Assembly: GCA_016284235.1 (NCBI GenBank)
Contig: JAEEOK010000110.1
Location: 1 to 44,582, forward strand
Reading direction: 5' to 3'
Source of the DNA: Succinivibrionaceae bacterium
Lineage (GTDB): Bacteria; Pseudomonadota; Gammaproteobacteria; Enterobacterales; Succinivibrionaceae
DNA: 44,582 bases
The notes under the pieces were generated by a model, which did not search any database, was not told the origin of the DNA, and saw only the letters and a list, made by a program, of their open reading frames with translations. Each line of letters starts with the position of its first letter. The stretch's first letter is position 1. Below, in pieces: positions 35,278-43,147 of this stretch. The position numbers and the translations under genes are program-made.

Positions 35278-35652
35278 ATGGTTAAGGGAATTCAGATTAC
35301 CCGCAGTGCAGATCCTGCTTTATTAAATTCCATCTGGATAATTGACGAGGACAACGCCCGCTGCATTTGCGCCCGGGAAAAGTACGAAGAGGATCAGGTT
35401 GTTGGTATTTCAGAACTTGGCGAGTATGAATGCCGCGAGGTGCCTATTGAACACCGCGTCGTCACACAGGAGGGCGGTCAGCATCTGAATGTCAATGTTC
35501 TTCAGCGTGATACTCTGATAGATGCAATGGAGCATCCGGAGAAGTATCCTTCTCTTACTGTCCGTGTTTCAGGTTATGCAGTCCGCTTCAATTCTCTTAC
35601 CAAAGAGCAGCAGCAGGATGTCATAACAAGAACATTCACTTCAAAACTGTAG
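35278..35652 (+). CDS. grcA: autonomous glycyl radical cofactor GrcA (YfiD)
   Basis: A spare part that restores activity to oxygen-cleaved pyruvate formate-lyase by supplying a new glycyl-radical domain. 124 residues, nearly co-linear with E. coli YfiD (127): start [17 protein letters not shown], middle [17 protein letters not shown]-terminal radical motif [15 protein letters not shown] with the radical Gly at 99. Expected substrate partner is PflB, with activation by PflA; neither is in the window. Ends [11 protein letters not shown] as in the family. AAGGAG precedes the ATG. A terminator follows. It implies pyruvate formate-lyase fermentation. Confidence 0.97.
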   Translation: MVKGIQITRSADPALLNSIWIIDEDNARCICAREKYEEDQVVGISELGEYECREVPIEHRVVTQEGGQHLNVNVLQRDTLIDAMEHPEKYPSLTVRVSGYAVRFNSLTKEQQQDVITRTFTSKL

Positions 35653-35689
35653 CAGCTTTCTTTAATTTTTCTCTGTTTGTTTTTAAGAG

Positions 35690-35718
35690 CTCCGCGCACT
35701 GTCGCGGAGTTTCTGTTT
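35690..35718 (+). terminator. terminator after grcA
   Basis: A 7-bp stem CTCCGCG / CGCGGAG with a CACTGT loop, then TTTCTGTTT. Confidence 0.8.
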
Positions 35719-35860
35719 AATTTTCGTACTGTCCGACTTTTTCCCGGCTGAGCAGCGGCACAGCCTGAAGCATGACGGATCTTACTGATTTTTATGAAGA
35801 ATGTTTAGCGGCAGTGATCTGCTTTAAAGGTTCAGTAACCGTCTTAAACAGTTTTTAAAA

Positions 35861-36814
35861 TCAGTCCTTTCCGGCTTTTGCCTTCTTTTTATAGGCATAT
35901 TTGTAGCGCTCTCTTTCCTTCATCAGGCATGATATATTCCTGAAAACAAAATTATCAAAATCGGAAATTTCAAAATTTTCTGAAGCCATTCTTTCAGCCA
36001 TGTATATGATGTATGAAAATGTAAGCTGATCTCCCTGTGCGGAATGACCTCCGATCAGATCATAAATCCACACCAGCATGTTTTTATTAATTCTGTTCAG
36101 TCCGAAACTGAGCTCGTCGACATTCATCTTTTTCATCAGTGGAAAGAGCTGCTTTGTGCAGTGCTCCTTATCATCCACGTTCTGAATGATGAAGAAACGG
36201 TTGGTTGAAATATTTTCACAGATGATATCCATGGTTTCGTTTCTTCTCAAAGGATCTTTATCTTCAAGAGATATGCCGACAGTTTTCTGCAGTCTGCCGA
36301 CGTGTTTGTAGTCCTTGATTGAAATCTGAGGATTAAGAGCAATATGTGTAGTATCGTTAAGGTAACAGGACAAATGCACAGAAGCGTAGCCGCCTCCGGA
36401 GGAACCGAACAGATAGGTGTCTTTGTTTTCTATCTCGAGAAGTGACTGAACTTTCTGAATTATGGATGCGATCTGCTCCAGAAAAGAAACATCCTTTGAG
36501 CCGTAGTACCACCCGAGATTTAAATTTTTGTGAATGGTCAGCATCGGATCGGCAATACTTAAGACATATCCGTCGCAGAAAGGATAATAGGACCATCTCT
36601 TGAAAACAGGTACCGGATCTTTGATGTTCCTGGAGCCTGAAAAGATTACGAAAAGACTTTTCTTTTCATTTTCTGAAGACGGCGGATTCATAAGGCAGTC
36701 ATAAAGGATATTGTCATAGCGGATTGAAAATCTGCCCAGAATGTCATCTCTTCGAAGATCGAAAAAATCATGAGTCTGACAGCTCTGGTCTACTGAAATG
36801 CTGCGGCTTTTCAA
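35861..36814 (-). CDS. alpha/beta-hydrolase-like protein, likely frameshifted near its start
   Basis: The open frame gives 317 residues from a TTG codon with no ribosome binding site. A nucleophile elbow GSSGGGYAS (GxSxG) follows DTYLF, and a candidate catalytic His lies in LIGGHSAQG, both as in alpha/beta hydrolases. LFVIFSGSRN may form the oxyanion region. Basic C-terminus. Similar proteins occur near surface-glycan genes, but no such genes are next to it here. The frame stays open about 30 codons upstream with no start codon, while an ATG with AGGA sits in another frame across an A7 run (see 36815-36909), so the true N-terminus is probably longer. Substrate unknown. Confidence 0.7.
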   Translation of the reverse strand: MKSRSISVDQSCQTHDFFDLRRDDILGRFSIRYDNILYDCLMNPPSSENEKKSLFVIFSGSRNIKDPVPVFKRWSYYPFCDGYVLSIADPMLTIHKNLNLGWYYGSKDVSFLEQIASIIQKVQSLLEIENKDTYLFGSSGGGYASVHLSCYLNDTTHIALNPQISIKDYKHVGRLQKTVGISLEDKDPLRRNETMDIICENISTNRFFIIQNVDDKEHCTKQLFPLMKKMNVDELSFGLNRINKNMLVWIYDLIGGHSAQGDQLTFSYIIYMAERMASENFEISDFDNFVFRNISCLMKERERYKYAYKKKAKAGKD

Positions 36815-36909
36815 ATTATCCCACTGCTTTTGAAATTCATTTTTGAAATCTTCATAATTGTCAATGGAAACACTTTTAAATGTATCGTCATACTTTTTTT
36901 GTAGTTCAT
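36815..36909 (-). other. probable missing 5' end of the hydrolase gene, with a poly-A frameshift
   Basis: On the minus strand ATG at 36909 (CAGGA about seven bases upstream) reads MNYKK and then meets an A7 run (T7 on plus at 36894-36900). In the hydrolase frame the sequence after the run reads KKYDDTFKSVSIDNYEDF and continues without a stop into the long frame. Eight A residues would join the two exactly. This could be a sequencing slip, phase variation or transcriptional slippage. Confidence 0.55.
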
Positions 36910-37752
36910 TGCTTTTTCCTGTGTCAGCTCATTTCGACTTTTGTTTCACGGCTCCTCTCAGATTATAGCTTCATTTGAGAATTTCTGCATATGTGCAGGA
37001 ATACCTGGTCCGTGCCGCCGGAATGTTTTTCCCGGCGGTAATAAACACCCTTATCTTCCAACTCTGATGAGAAGAACTGATCCGGAGTATTTTTGATGTC
37101 ACGGCCGAACTTCAGCAGCTGAAAATAATTTCCTCCGCCGCATATTTTTAAACTTCCGGAGTTAAACTCTGGTTATCAGGTTAAAAGTCAAATTGCTTTT
37201 GCAATATACCTGCTTTAAGACGTGATTTTTAGTTCACTGTTTTAATTCTGAATTCTGGCTTTTTTAACTGAGGAGCTCCGGCTTTAGTGATAAACAAAAA
37301 TGCCGGAGGAGGAGACTGAAGCTGTGTCATTGCTGCTTATGGGGGAAACAACCGGTTTAAAACAGGACTATAATGCAGAATTATAGATTATATATTAAAA
37401 AATTTGAGATTTTAGACACGTTTTTGGCACGTTTTTCTTGATATTCGGGGCGAGCTGTTTTATAAAGAGTACATAAGCCTTGTTACTCCCCGGCTGTGAG
37501 GTATAAGCTCCTCTGAATCAGCATTAGTGCGTAAGAGCAGTGCTGTATATATGAATATCACCTGCTGCATCGGTAAAACCGGACAAACCGGCAGGAAAAG
37601 AAGCCGCCCTGCATTCAGGCTGAAATCCGGATATCGGTTTTCTTATTGAGCAGGAGTCACCGGGTATCCTGGATCGCATCATATTTGGGTGACGGGTGGT
37701 TCACGTTAAGGCGAAAAAATAAATTCAGTTACTGTTTATAGTTGAGGTTTAC
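36910..37752. other. 843-bp intergenic region, no gene recognised
   Basis: No ORF with start, ribosome binding site and family resemblance. Visible structure: a hairpin CCGCCGG / CCGGCGG at 37015-37038 without a T run; a tandem ACACGTTTTT / GCACGTTTTT near 37417-37437; and a GC-richer block (37445-37560) with complementary GGGGCGAG and CTCCCCGG segments that might fold. I could not match it to 6S RNA, tmRNA, RNase P or SRP RNA. Direct promoter evidence for the following gene is lacking. Confidence 0.4.
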
Positions 37753-38208
37753 ATGAGAATTGCTGATGCATTGACAGAACGCCAGACATTGCGTGCCCGC
37801 ATTGCCGAAATCAGATCTCTTCTTAAGAACGTGGCGACTGTTCAGGAGGGCGACAAGCCGTCCGAGGAGCCGTCGGATCTTATGGCTGAGCTTGATTCAT
37901 GTCTGAAGAGACTGGAGATTCTTATTTACAGAATCAATATGACAAATGCCGCAATCAAGATCGGAGACAGGAATCTTACATCCCTAATGGCTGAAAGAGA
38001 TGTATTGAGGCTTAGAATCGGTTCTTTGAGAGAAATTCTGGATTCCCTTAATTCTAACAGGCTCATGTATACCAGATCTGAGATTAAAATGATCAAGACC
38101 ATGGATCCTAAGATTATCCGGGCGGAGATTAATACTCTTTCAGAGAAATTGAGAAAGCTGGATCTTGTTCTGGAGGAGGCGAATTTTACTCATGATTTGA
38201 TTGAGTAG
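37753..38208 (+). CDS. DIP1984-family (septicolysin-like) coiled-coil protein
   Basis: 151 residues, almost entirely helical. The start MRIADALTERQTLRARIAEIRSLL and the segments VQEGDKPSEEPSDLMAELD, LIYRINMTNAAI, LMAERDVLRLRI and YTRSEIKMIKTMDP match the conserved DIP1984 family in order. Function is unknown; the septicolysin label comes from weak similarity and should not be read as a toxin call. GAGG precedes the ATG. It stands alone between non-coding stretches. Confidence 0.82.
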   Translation: MRIADALTERQTLRARIAEIRSLLKNVATVQEGDKPSEEPSDLMAELDSCLKRLEILIYRINMTNAAIKIGDRNLTSLMAERDVLRLRIGSLREILDSLNSNRLMYTRSEIKMIKTMDPKIIRAEINTLSEKLRKLDLVLEEANFTHDLIE

Positions 38209-38293
38209 CTGTCTGGTACAGTGTTTGTGTAGTTACGGGAAGGTGTGGATCAAAAAACTTAAATTCCTCAGGTGATGCAGTGCCGTCGTTTTT

Positions 38294-38321
38294 TTTACAG
38301 ATTAGCACTACGGTTTATAAT
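38294..38321 (+). promoter_or_regulatory. sigma-70-type promoter of the candidate small RNA
   Basis: TTTACA (38294-38299), a 16-base spacer and a perfect TATAAT (38316-38321), about 85 bases after the stop of the DIP1984 gene. No start codon with a ribosome binding site follows before the terminator. Confidence 0.5.
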
Positions 38322-38327
38322 CCCGTC

Positions 38328-38477
38328 CTGGGACAATTTTTATCTATGCTGTCTATTATGTTATGTTCAGCTGTTACAGAGCATGCCTTATTACCATTGA
38401 TCGACTTTTCGTAGCGAGGGCGGGGTTGGGGTTTCGTTGTATATCCTATAAAGCCGGTGTTTATCCGGCTTTTTTTC
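38328..38477 (+). ncRNA. candidate small non-coding RNA (about 150 nt)
   Basis: Bounded by a promoter ending at 38321 and a terminator (38452-38477), with no convincing ORF inside. The centre carries G-runs (GGG, GGGG and GGGG near 38418-38432). No known RNA family is recognised. The alternative is that the terminator simply ends the DIP1984 transcript and the promoter match is chance. Confidence 0.35.
38452..38477 (+). terminator. terminator upstream of ung
   Basis: A 6-bp stem AGCCGG / CCGGCT with a 7-base loop and a T7 run, followed by further T-rich sequence. Confidence 0.85.
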
Positions 38478-38552
38478 TTTTTTTTGAAATTCGCTTTTTG
38501 TACACCTTAACTCTCTCTGATAGAATTCTCTTATACAGGAGGAAGGATAGGT

Positions 38553-39218
38553 ATGACATCAGTGACATGGAGAGAAGCTCTTTCAGAGGAAAAGAGTAAG
38601 CCTTATTTTCAGAATATACTGGGTATAATCGAGAAGGAGCGCAGCAGGGGTGTGGAAATCTACCCTCCAAGGGGGCAGATTTTCAATGCCTTCAAATATA
38701 CTGAACTTTCAGATATTAAGGTGGTTATCATCGGTCAGGATCCGTATCATGAACCCGGTCAGGCTCACGGACTGTCTTTCTCCGTGCCTGACGGCTGTGT
38801 TATTCCTCCGTCTCTGAGAAATATATTCAAGGAGCTTACCATTGAATACCCGGACTACAGGATCCCTGCAAGCGGCAACCTTGAAAAATGGGCTCGTCAG
38901 GGTGTTTTTCTTCTTAACAGCACTCTTACCGTTGTAAGAGGAGCGGCAAATTCACATCAGTCACTTGGCTGGGAGACATTCACAGACGAGGTAATAAGAG
39001 TAGTTAATGCAAATGTTTCCAATGTTGTATACATGCTCTGGGGAAGCTTTGCAAGAAAAAAGGGAGCTCTGGTTGACCGAAGCCGCAACGCAGTTCTTGA
39101 AGCAGCTCATCCGAGTCCTCTGTCCGCCTACAGGGGGTTTATGGGATGCGGACATTTTGTCATGGCAAACAACTACCTGACGTCTGTCGGAAGAAGTCCT
39201 GTAGACTGGCAGCTGTGA
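38553..39218 (+). CDS. ung: uracil-DNA glycosylase
   Basis: Family 1 UDG that removes uracil from DNA to start base-excision repair. 221 residues. The water-activating motif GQDPYHEPGQAHGLSFSV has the catalytic Asp at 63. LLNSTLTVVRG and the DNA-intercalation loop HPSPLSAYRGF near 186 are intact. AGGAGG precedes the ATG. In many gammaproteobacteria ung and grcA (yfiD) are close neighbours; here they are about 3 kb apart, with the hydrolase and DIP1984 genes between. Confidence 0.97.
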   Translation: MTSVTWREALSEEKSKPYFQNILGIIEKERSRGVEIYPPRGQIFNAFKYTELSDIKVVIIGQDPYHEPGQAHGLSFSVPDGCVIPPSLRNIFKELTIEYPDYRIPASGNLEKWARQGVFLLNSTLTVVRGAANSHQSLGWETFTDEVIRVVNANVSNVVYMLWGSFARKKGALVDRSRNAVLEAAHPSPLSAYRGFMGCGHFVMANNYLTSVGRSPVDWQL

Positions 39219-39299
39219 TCACCTGAATTTCCGTTCCCTGCGGCCTGACAAAAAATCCGTCAGTTATCTTTATTTTCTGCCATGTTTGGCAGTTCACCT

Positions 39300-40298
39300 T
39301 CATTTTGTTTCGGTCGCGGGGATGGTCTGCTCCGGATCTGCTGTTTTTTCGTTAAGGTGAATAATCTGACACAGCTCTTCATTGCTGTCCAGCGTCACCG
39401 GTGAAATTCTGTGGGTGCCGTCCACTTTTTTGAGAATATGAACCCTTGACTGGAGAGACTCGGGAATATTCATTTTTTCCTTTTTGACTGTTGCATTGAT
39501 TATGATTTCAGGCTGCAGGCTCAGCAGATATTCCTGATCTATCACCGGATAGGCCTGATCTATGCTTTTTACAGGGTTTGTGCCGTTGCAGGTTTCAATC
39601 ATATCATTTATCCAGGTGTTTTCTGAAACTGTATAAATGGGATCGTCCCAAAGGATGTATATAACCGAATGCTGCGGATAATTCTGATATTTGCTTTTGA
39701 TATGTTTGAGCCTGGTGAAAAAATTTTCTTTTAATTTAACTGACTGATCCTCCGCATGTGTAACACGTCCGAGCTCGAGTATGGCTGAACTGTAGTCAAT
39801 AAGACGCTCGGTTTTGAATCTGAACACCTCAGCCGGAATTCTATACCGCTTCAAATCCTTTTCCAGATTGGGATAGAAATTATTCCAGGCTACAATCAGA
39901 TCCGGTTTTAATTTGATTATTTCCTCATAGTTGACGGCGTCGACAGATGCAACCTTGGTTATTTTGGATGCAGGCTTGAAATAGTCGGACATACTGTCTA
40001 TGCCCACAACATTGTTCTGCAGTCCCAGACTGAACAGATTTTCTGTCACGATGGGAGCCAGAGATATTATTTTGATGCTGTTGAGGTTGTCCTTTTCCGT
40101 ATTTAAATTGGCTTCTCTTTTGGTGATTATCTGTCTGATTGTCTCGCTGACCTCCTTCATCATTGCTATGTTGCTTGCAGTCGCGGCTGAAGGCTGGGAC
40201 AGTCTCATTTTGGCAGTGTATGTGCTGTCGGCTGTTGTTGCGGACGCAAGCGCGGTGTAGAGCAGAGATGAAAGAGCAATGAGCTTGAAGGTTCGCAT
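39300..40298 (-). CDS. btuF: periplasmic cobalamin/corrinoid-binding protein, BtuF-like
   Basis: ABC-importer substrate-binding protein of the two-lobe, rigid-helix (class III) type. 332 residues with a signal peptide (about 1-20). The binding domain begins at IKIISLAPIVTENLFSLGL (about 74), with VVGIDSMSDYF, INYEEIIKLKPDLIVAW-like text (VNYEEIIKLKPDLIVAW) and a second lobe with YLLSLQPEIIIN. About 50 extra helical residues lie between the signal peptide and the first lobe, longer than E. coli BtuF (266). A ferri-siderophore ligand cannot be excluded from sequence alone, but the CbiB-like/mtnN neighbours favour vitamin B12. It starts seven bases after the previous gene. Confidence 0.85.
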   Translation of the reverse strand: MRTFKLIALSSLLYTALASATTADSTYTAKMRLSQPSAATASNIAMMKEVSETIRQIITKREANLNTEKDNLNSIKIISLAPIVTENLFSLGLQNNVVGIDSMSDYFKPASKITKVASVDAVNYEEIIKLKPDLIVAWNNFYPNLEKDLKRYRIPAEVFRFKTERLIDYSSAILELGRVTHAEDQSVKLKENFFTRLKHIKSKYQNYPQHSVIYILWDDPIYTVSENTWINDMIETCNGTNPVKSIDQAYPVIDQEYLLSLQPEIIINATVKKEKMNIPESLQSRVHILKKVDGTHRISPVTLDSNEELCQIIHLNEKTADPEQTIPATETK

Positions 40299-40305
40299 GG
40301 TTTCC

Positions 40306-41253
40306 TCAATAAGTCATATGAATCAGCTGATAAACCGCAAGACCGGCTGAAAATAGTAAAACTGAATTCCGGGAAAGTCTGTAGGTTTTATCAATATGAA
40401 CCGGTGCGGGATCAGTATTTCCGCCGATGCGATTGTATCGTATTTTTTCATCCTGGTAAATTCTCGGACCGCCGAGTGAAATGTTGAAATGCTCGGCTGT
40501 GAATCCTATGAGAAGGCCGCTCATTCTGTTGGGATGAAAGTGCATATGGGTAAAAGCCCTGCTGTAGGATTTCAGATCCAGTGTCAGCACCAGCATTACA
40601 AGACTCATAATCACTGCCGGCAGTGCCGATACTGTCATGGCAAGAACGGAGTTTATCCTCCCGAAATATTCATTTTTTCTCAGTTTGACGCTGAATGCTC
40701 TTGCCAGAATGATCAGCAGCGATGCAGTGAAGGCGGCCGTCGGACCGAGAGCAAGATACCATAAAACCGGGACAAAATATCCGTGCATGAAGCGGAGCAC
40801 TGTTGATTCGCATACAGCTTTTGCGATACCCATTTCGCTCATTTTTTCCGTATTTCTCAGCAGAATTTCTGAAGCCGCCTTTCTGGCTCTTTTCAGCTGC
40901 TGCCTGCGAAGCTGAAAGCTTATATCTTTGACGGGAGATCTTATGGATGAATACTCAATGCAGAAGATCATCAGCAGATAATCGTAGATCAGATCATGGG
41001 GAAGCAGGTTGTTTGCACTCCACAGAAGACAGGCCAGCGGAAGAAATATCATCATATTTGCCAAAATGCTGAACATCCCTGCAGTTGACGGATGCAGATC
41101 ACCGCTGTTTACACGATCTGACATCCGTGTAAACAGCAGACAGCATATATTTGCTGATACAGGCACCGCCATGGCCAGCAGCGTTGCCGTGCATACTATT
41201 CCGGGTCTTGAACTGAAAAACTGAAGAAGAACCCCGATAAGTTCGCTGTTCAC
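40306..41253 (-). CDS. CobD/CbiB-like cobalamin biosynthesis membrane protein
   Basis: 315 residues with several hydrophobic segments (about 22-40, 62-82, 160-188, 200-228 and 296-312). YSSIRSPVKDISFQLRRQQLKRAR, HGYFVPVLWYLALGPTAAFTASLL and the C-terminal FNISLGGPRIYQDEKIRYNRIGG correspond to the adenosylcobinamide-phosphate synthase family, in the divergent form found beside mtnN and btuF in Vibrio and relatives. The role is probably in corrinoid salvage (attaching the aminopropanol arm) rather than full synthesis, since no other cob genes are visible. Start GTG at 41253 overlaps the mtnN stop (GTGA), indicating translational coupling. Confidence 0.8.
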   Translation of the reverse strand: MNSELIGVLLQFFSSRPGIVCTATLLAMAVPVSANICCLLFTRMSDRVNSGDLHPSTAGMFSILANMMIFLPLACLLWSANNLLPHDLIYDYLLMIFCIEYSSIRSPVKDISFQLRRQQLKRARKAASEILLRNTEKMSEMGIAKAVCESTVLRFMHGYFVPVLWYLALGPTAAFTASLLIILARAFSVKLRKNEYFGRINSVLAMTVSALPAVIMSLVMLVLTLDLKSYSRAFTHMHFHPNRMSGLLIGFTAEHFNISLGGPRIYQDEKIRYNRIGGNTDPAPVHIDKTYRLSRNSVLLFSAGLAVYQLIHMTY

Positions 41254-41936
41254 AGGTTTTCCAGCAGGTGCAGCGCTATGAGAGACGAATTTCTTGATGC
41301 AACTGTGAGAAATTCATCAAAATCAACAGTAGATTTATGATCCGCCGTATCCGAGATTGAGCGGATTACGACAAAAGGAACTGATAATTCCGTACATACA
41401 TGACCCACTGATGCGCCCTCCATCTCGGTCGCCATTGCGTCAGGGAAGTTTTTAATAATACGGCTGTGCTGCTCATTTGTGCAGACAAACTGATCCCCTG
41501 ATACAATCAGTCCCTTGTGGTTTGCAAGTTTTTTACATGACATGGCGATTTCAACAAGTTTATCATCCGCCTTGAAGTACAGACTGTGTTCCGGGAGCTG
41601 TCCGGGCTTGTATCCGAAGTTTGTCAGATCCACGTCATGGTAGGCAACTCCAGACGAGACAACAATATCACCGATTTTTATCTCTGAGGAAGGACGCAGT
41701 CCTCCTGCGGATCCTGTATTGATTACAATATCAGTTTTGAGCACGTTTATTATGACTGACGTTGTCAGAGCAGCCTGCACCTTGCCTATTCCGCTTACGG
41801 TCAGTATAACATTTTTTCCGTTAAGGGTTCCTTCGTAGAAAATGTGATTGCCAACAGGCAGGACTTTTTTGTTTTCAATTTTATCAAGCATCGGTGCCAG
41901 TTCTTCATTCATGGCACATACTATTCCAATTTTCAT
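41250..41936 (-). CDS. mtnN: 5'-methylthioadenosine / S-adenosylhomocysteine nucleosidase
   Basis: Cleaves adenine from MTA and SAH, feeding methionine salvage and the activated methyl cycle. 228 residues from ATG 41936, which has GGAG five bases upstream; the frame runs 13 codons further but those lack a ribosome binding site. Motifs are CAMNEELAPML (acid at 12), NTGSAGGL, GDQFVC, the ribose-binding ATEMEGASVGHVC and the catalytic Asp in RSISDTAD. First gene of a minus-strand operon with the CbiB-like and btuF genes. A possible link is that methionine synthase needs B12. Confidence 0.95.
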   Translation of the reverse strand: MKIGIVCAMNEELAPMLDKIENKKVLPVGNHIFYEGTLNGKNVILTVSGIGKVQAALTTSVIINVLKTDIVINTGSAGGLRPSSEIKIGDIVVSSGVAYHDVDLTNFGYKPGQLPEHSLYFKADDKLVEIAMSCKKLANHKGLIVSGDQFVCTNEQHSRIIKNFPDAMATEMEGASVGHVCTELSVPFVVIRSISDTADHKSTVDFDEFLTVASRNSSLIALHLLENL

Positions 41937-42305
41937 TTGAACTCCGTTACTGCAAAGGATACACGCACGATCCATTTATATCATACGGATCTTCATGCCT
42001 CTAGAAACTTCGTCACAGACTTTGAAAGGATTATTCAGAAAATGTGATCACGGACGGACAGCCGGATTTTTTCCATATGGGAATAAAGCGCCTGAATTCG
42101 AGAAAAGATGCCGGAATTCAGTTTGATACTCTTCAACTGGTCCGGCATTTTTATTCCAGAGACATGTCTGCCGCACAGATTCTATTTTGCCTTTGTGAAC
42201 GGTTTTGTCACCTGTACATGATCAGTACGTGATTCCGGGCATGGATGGAACGGCGGTCACAGGGTGAGTATGAGGGTTGAGGGTATATGGGATGTCCTAA
42301 TAGAT
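41937..42305. other. intergenic region between mtnN and the CRISPR array
   Basis: Contains the leader of mtnN, a strong hairpin (42108-42152) and the trailer side of the CRISPR array. Short open frames here have no ribosome binding site or family resemblance. Confidence 0.5.
42108..42152. terminator. hairpin terminator at the trailer end of the CRISPR array
   Basis: Outer stem ATGCCGGA / TCCGGCAT (8 bp) and inner stem CAGTT / AACTG. On plus it is followed by TTTTTATT; on minus by CTTTTCTC. It lies about 150 bases beyond the last repeat in the direction of array transcription, so it probably ends the pre-crRNA. Confidence 0.6.
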
Positions 42306-43147
42306 GTTTCCGTCCCCTTACGGGGAAGTGGTCATTGTTACTACATATCAACCATTGAACTTGCAAGATACCGCGGTTTCCGTCCCCTTACGGGGAAGTG
42401 GTCATTGTTACGAAATGGGTACGTTTGGGTACGCTCGTGGTTGCAGCGTTTCCGTCTCCTTACGGGGAAGTGGTCATTGTTACTACATATCAACCATTGA
42501 ACTTGCAAGATACCGCGGTTTCCGTCCCCTTACGGGGAAGTGGTCATTGTTACACCCATATTTCTTCACCTCCTAGCTACGCTAAAATAGGTTTCCGTCC
42601 CCTTACGGGGAAGTGGTCATTGTTACATGTCAGAACCTGAATTCGCAAAATCATTAGTCACGCAGGTTTCCGTCCCCTTACGGGGAAGTGGTCATTGTTA
42701 CCACTTTAGTTGGGTCTTTTTTTTTCTCCCTTGAAACAATGTTTCCGTCCCCTTACGGGGAAGTGGTCATTGTTACTTTGATGACATTGATGCATGCTGG
42801 AATGACCATGAATGCTGGTTTCCGTCCCCTTACGGGGAAGTGGTCATTGTTACCATTAATTTGAGGAGACCAAAATGAACAATGCATTTGACAAGGTTTC
42901 CGTCCCCTTACGGGGAAGTGGTCATTGTTACTTCTAATGCATTAATAAAAAGGAGTTTTGTATGAAGTTTCCGTCCCCTTACGGGGAAGTGGTCATTGTT
43001 ACTGTCCGTGAGGTCCCCATAAATACCAGGCATCCGCGGTTTCCGTCCCCTTACGGGGAAGTGGTCATTGTTACCTTTATAATGAATACATTTATCCACT
43101 ACTATTATGTAGTTTCCGTCCCCTTACGGGGAAGTGGTCATTGTTAC
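42306..43147 (-). CRISPR. type III-A-like CRISPR array, 12 repeats and 11 spacers
   Basis: Twelve 36-bp repeats start at 42306, 42376, 42448, 42518, 42591, 42666, 42741, 42818, 42896, 42967, 43039 and 43112. On plus they read GTTTCCGTCCCCTTACGGGG then AAGTGGTCATTGTTAC. Only repeat 3 differs (one C to T, at 42457). Spacers are 34-42 bp. Transcription is judged leftward: the minus-strand repeat ends GGGGACGGAAAC, whose last eight bases ACGGAAAC equal the 5' crRNA tag of known Csm systems, and the csm5 gene lies on the same strand. CCCC/GGGG gives an internal hairpin. Spacers 1 (42342-42375) and 3 (42484-42517) are identical. No ORF here is real. Confidence 0.98.

Larger units (their letters stand above)
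38209..38552. other. intergenic region between the DIP1984 gene and ung, with a candidate small RNA unit
   Basis: About 340 bp. It contains a consensus-like promoter (38294-38321) and a strong terminator (38452-38477) with no ORF between them, listed as a candidate non-coding RNA. A ribosome binding site AGGAGGAAGG for ung occurs at the right end. Confidence 0.5.

Noticed and set aside
37015-37038. GC-rich hairpin CCGCCGG / CCGGCGG as a terminator for the hydrolase gene
   Set aside because: It lies upstream of that gene, and neither strand has a following T run.
37417-37437. TTTTTGGCACG as a sigma-54 promoter for the DIP1984 gene
   Set aside because: The -12 GC at ten-base spacing is missing, and it lies over 300 bases from the gene.
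41937-41975. Longer N-terminus of MtnN
   Set aside because: MKIGIVCAMNEE is the usual family start, and GGAG lies directly before ATG 41936.
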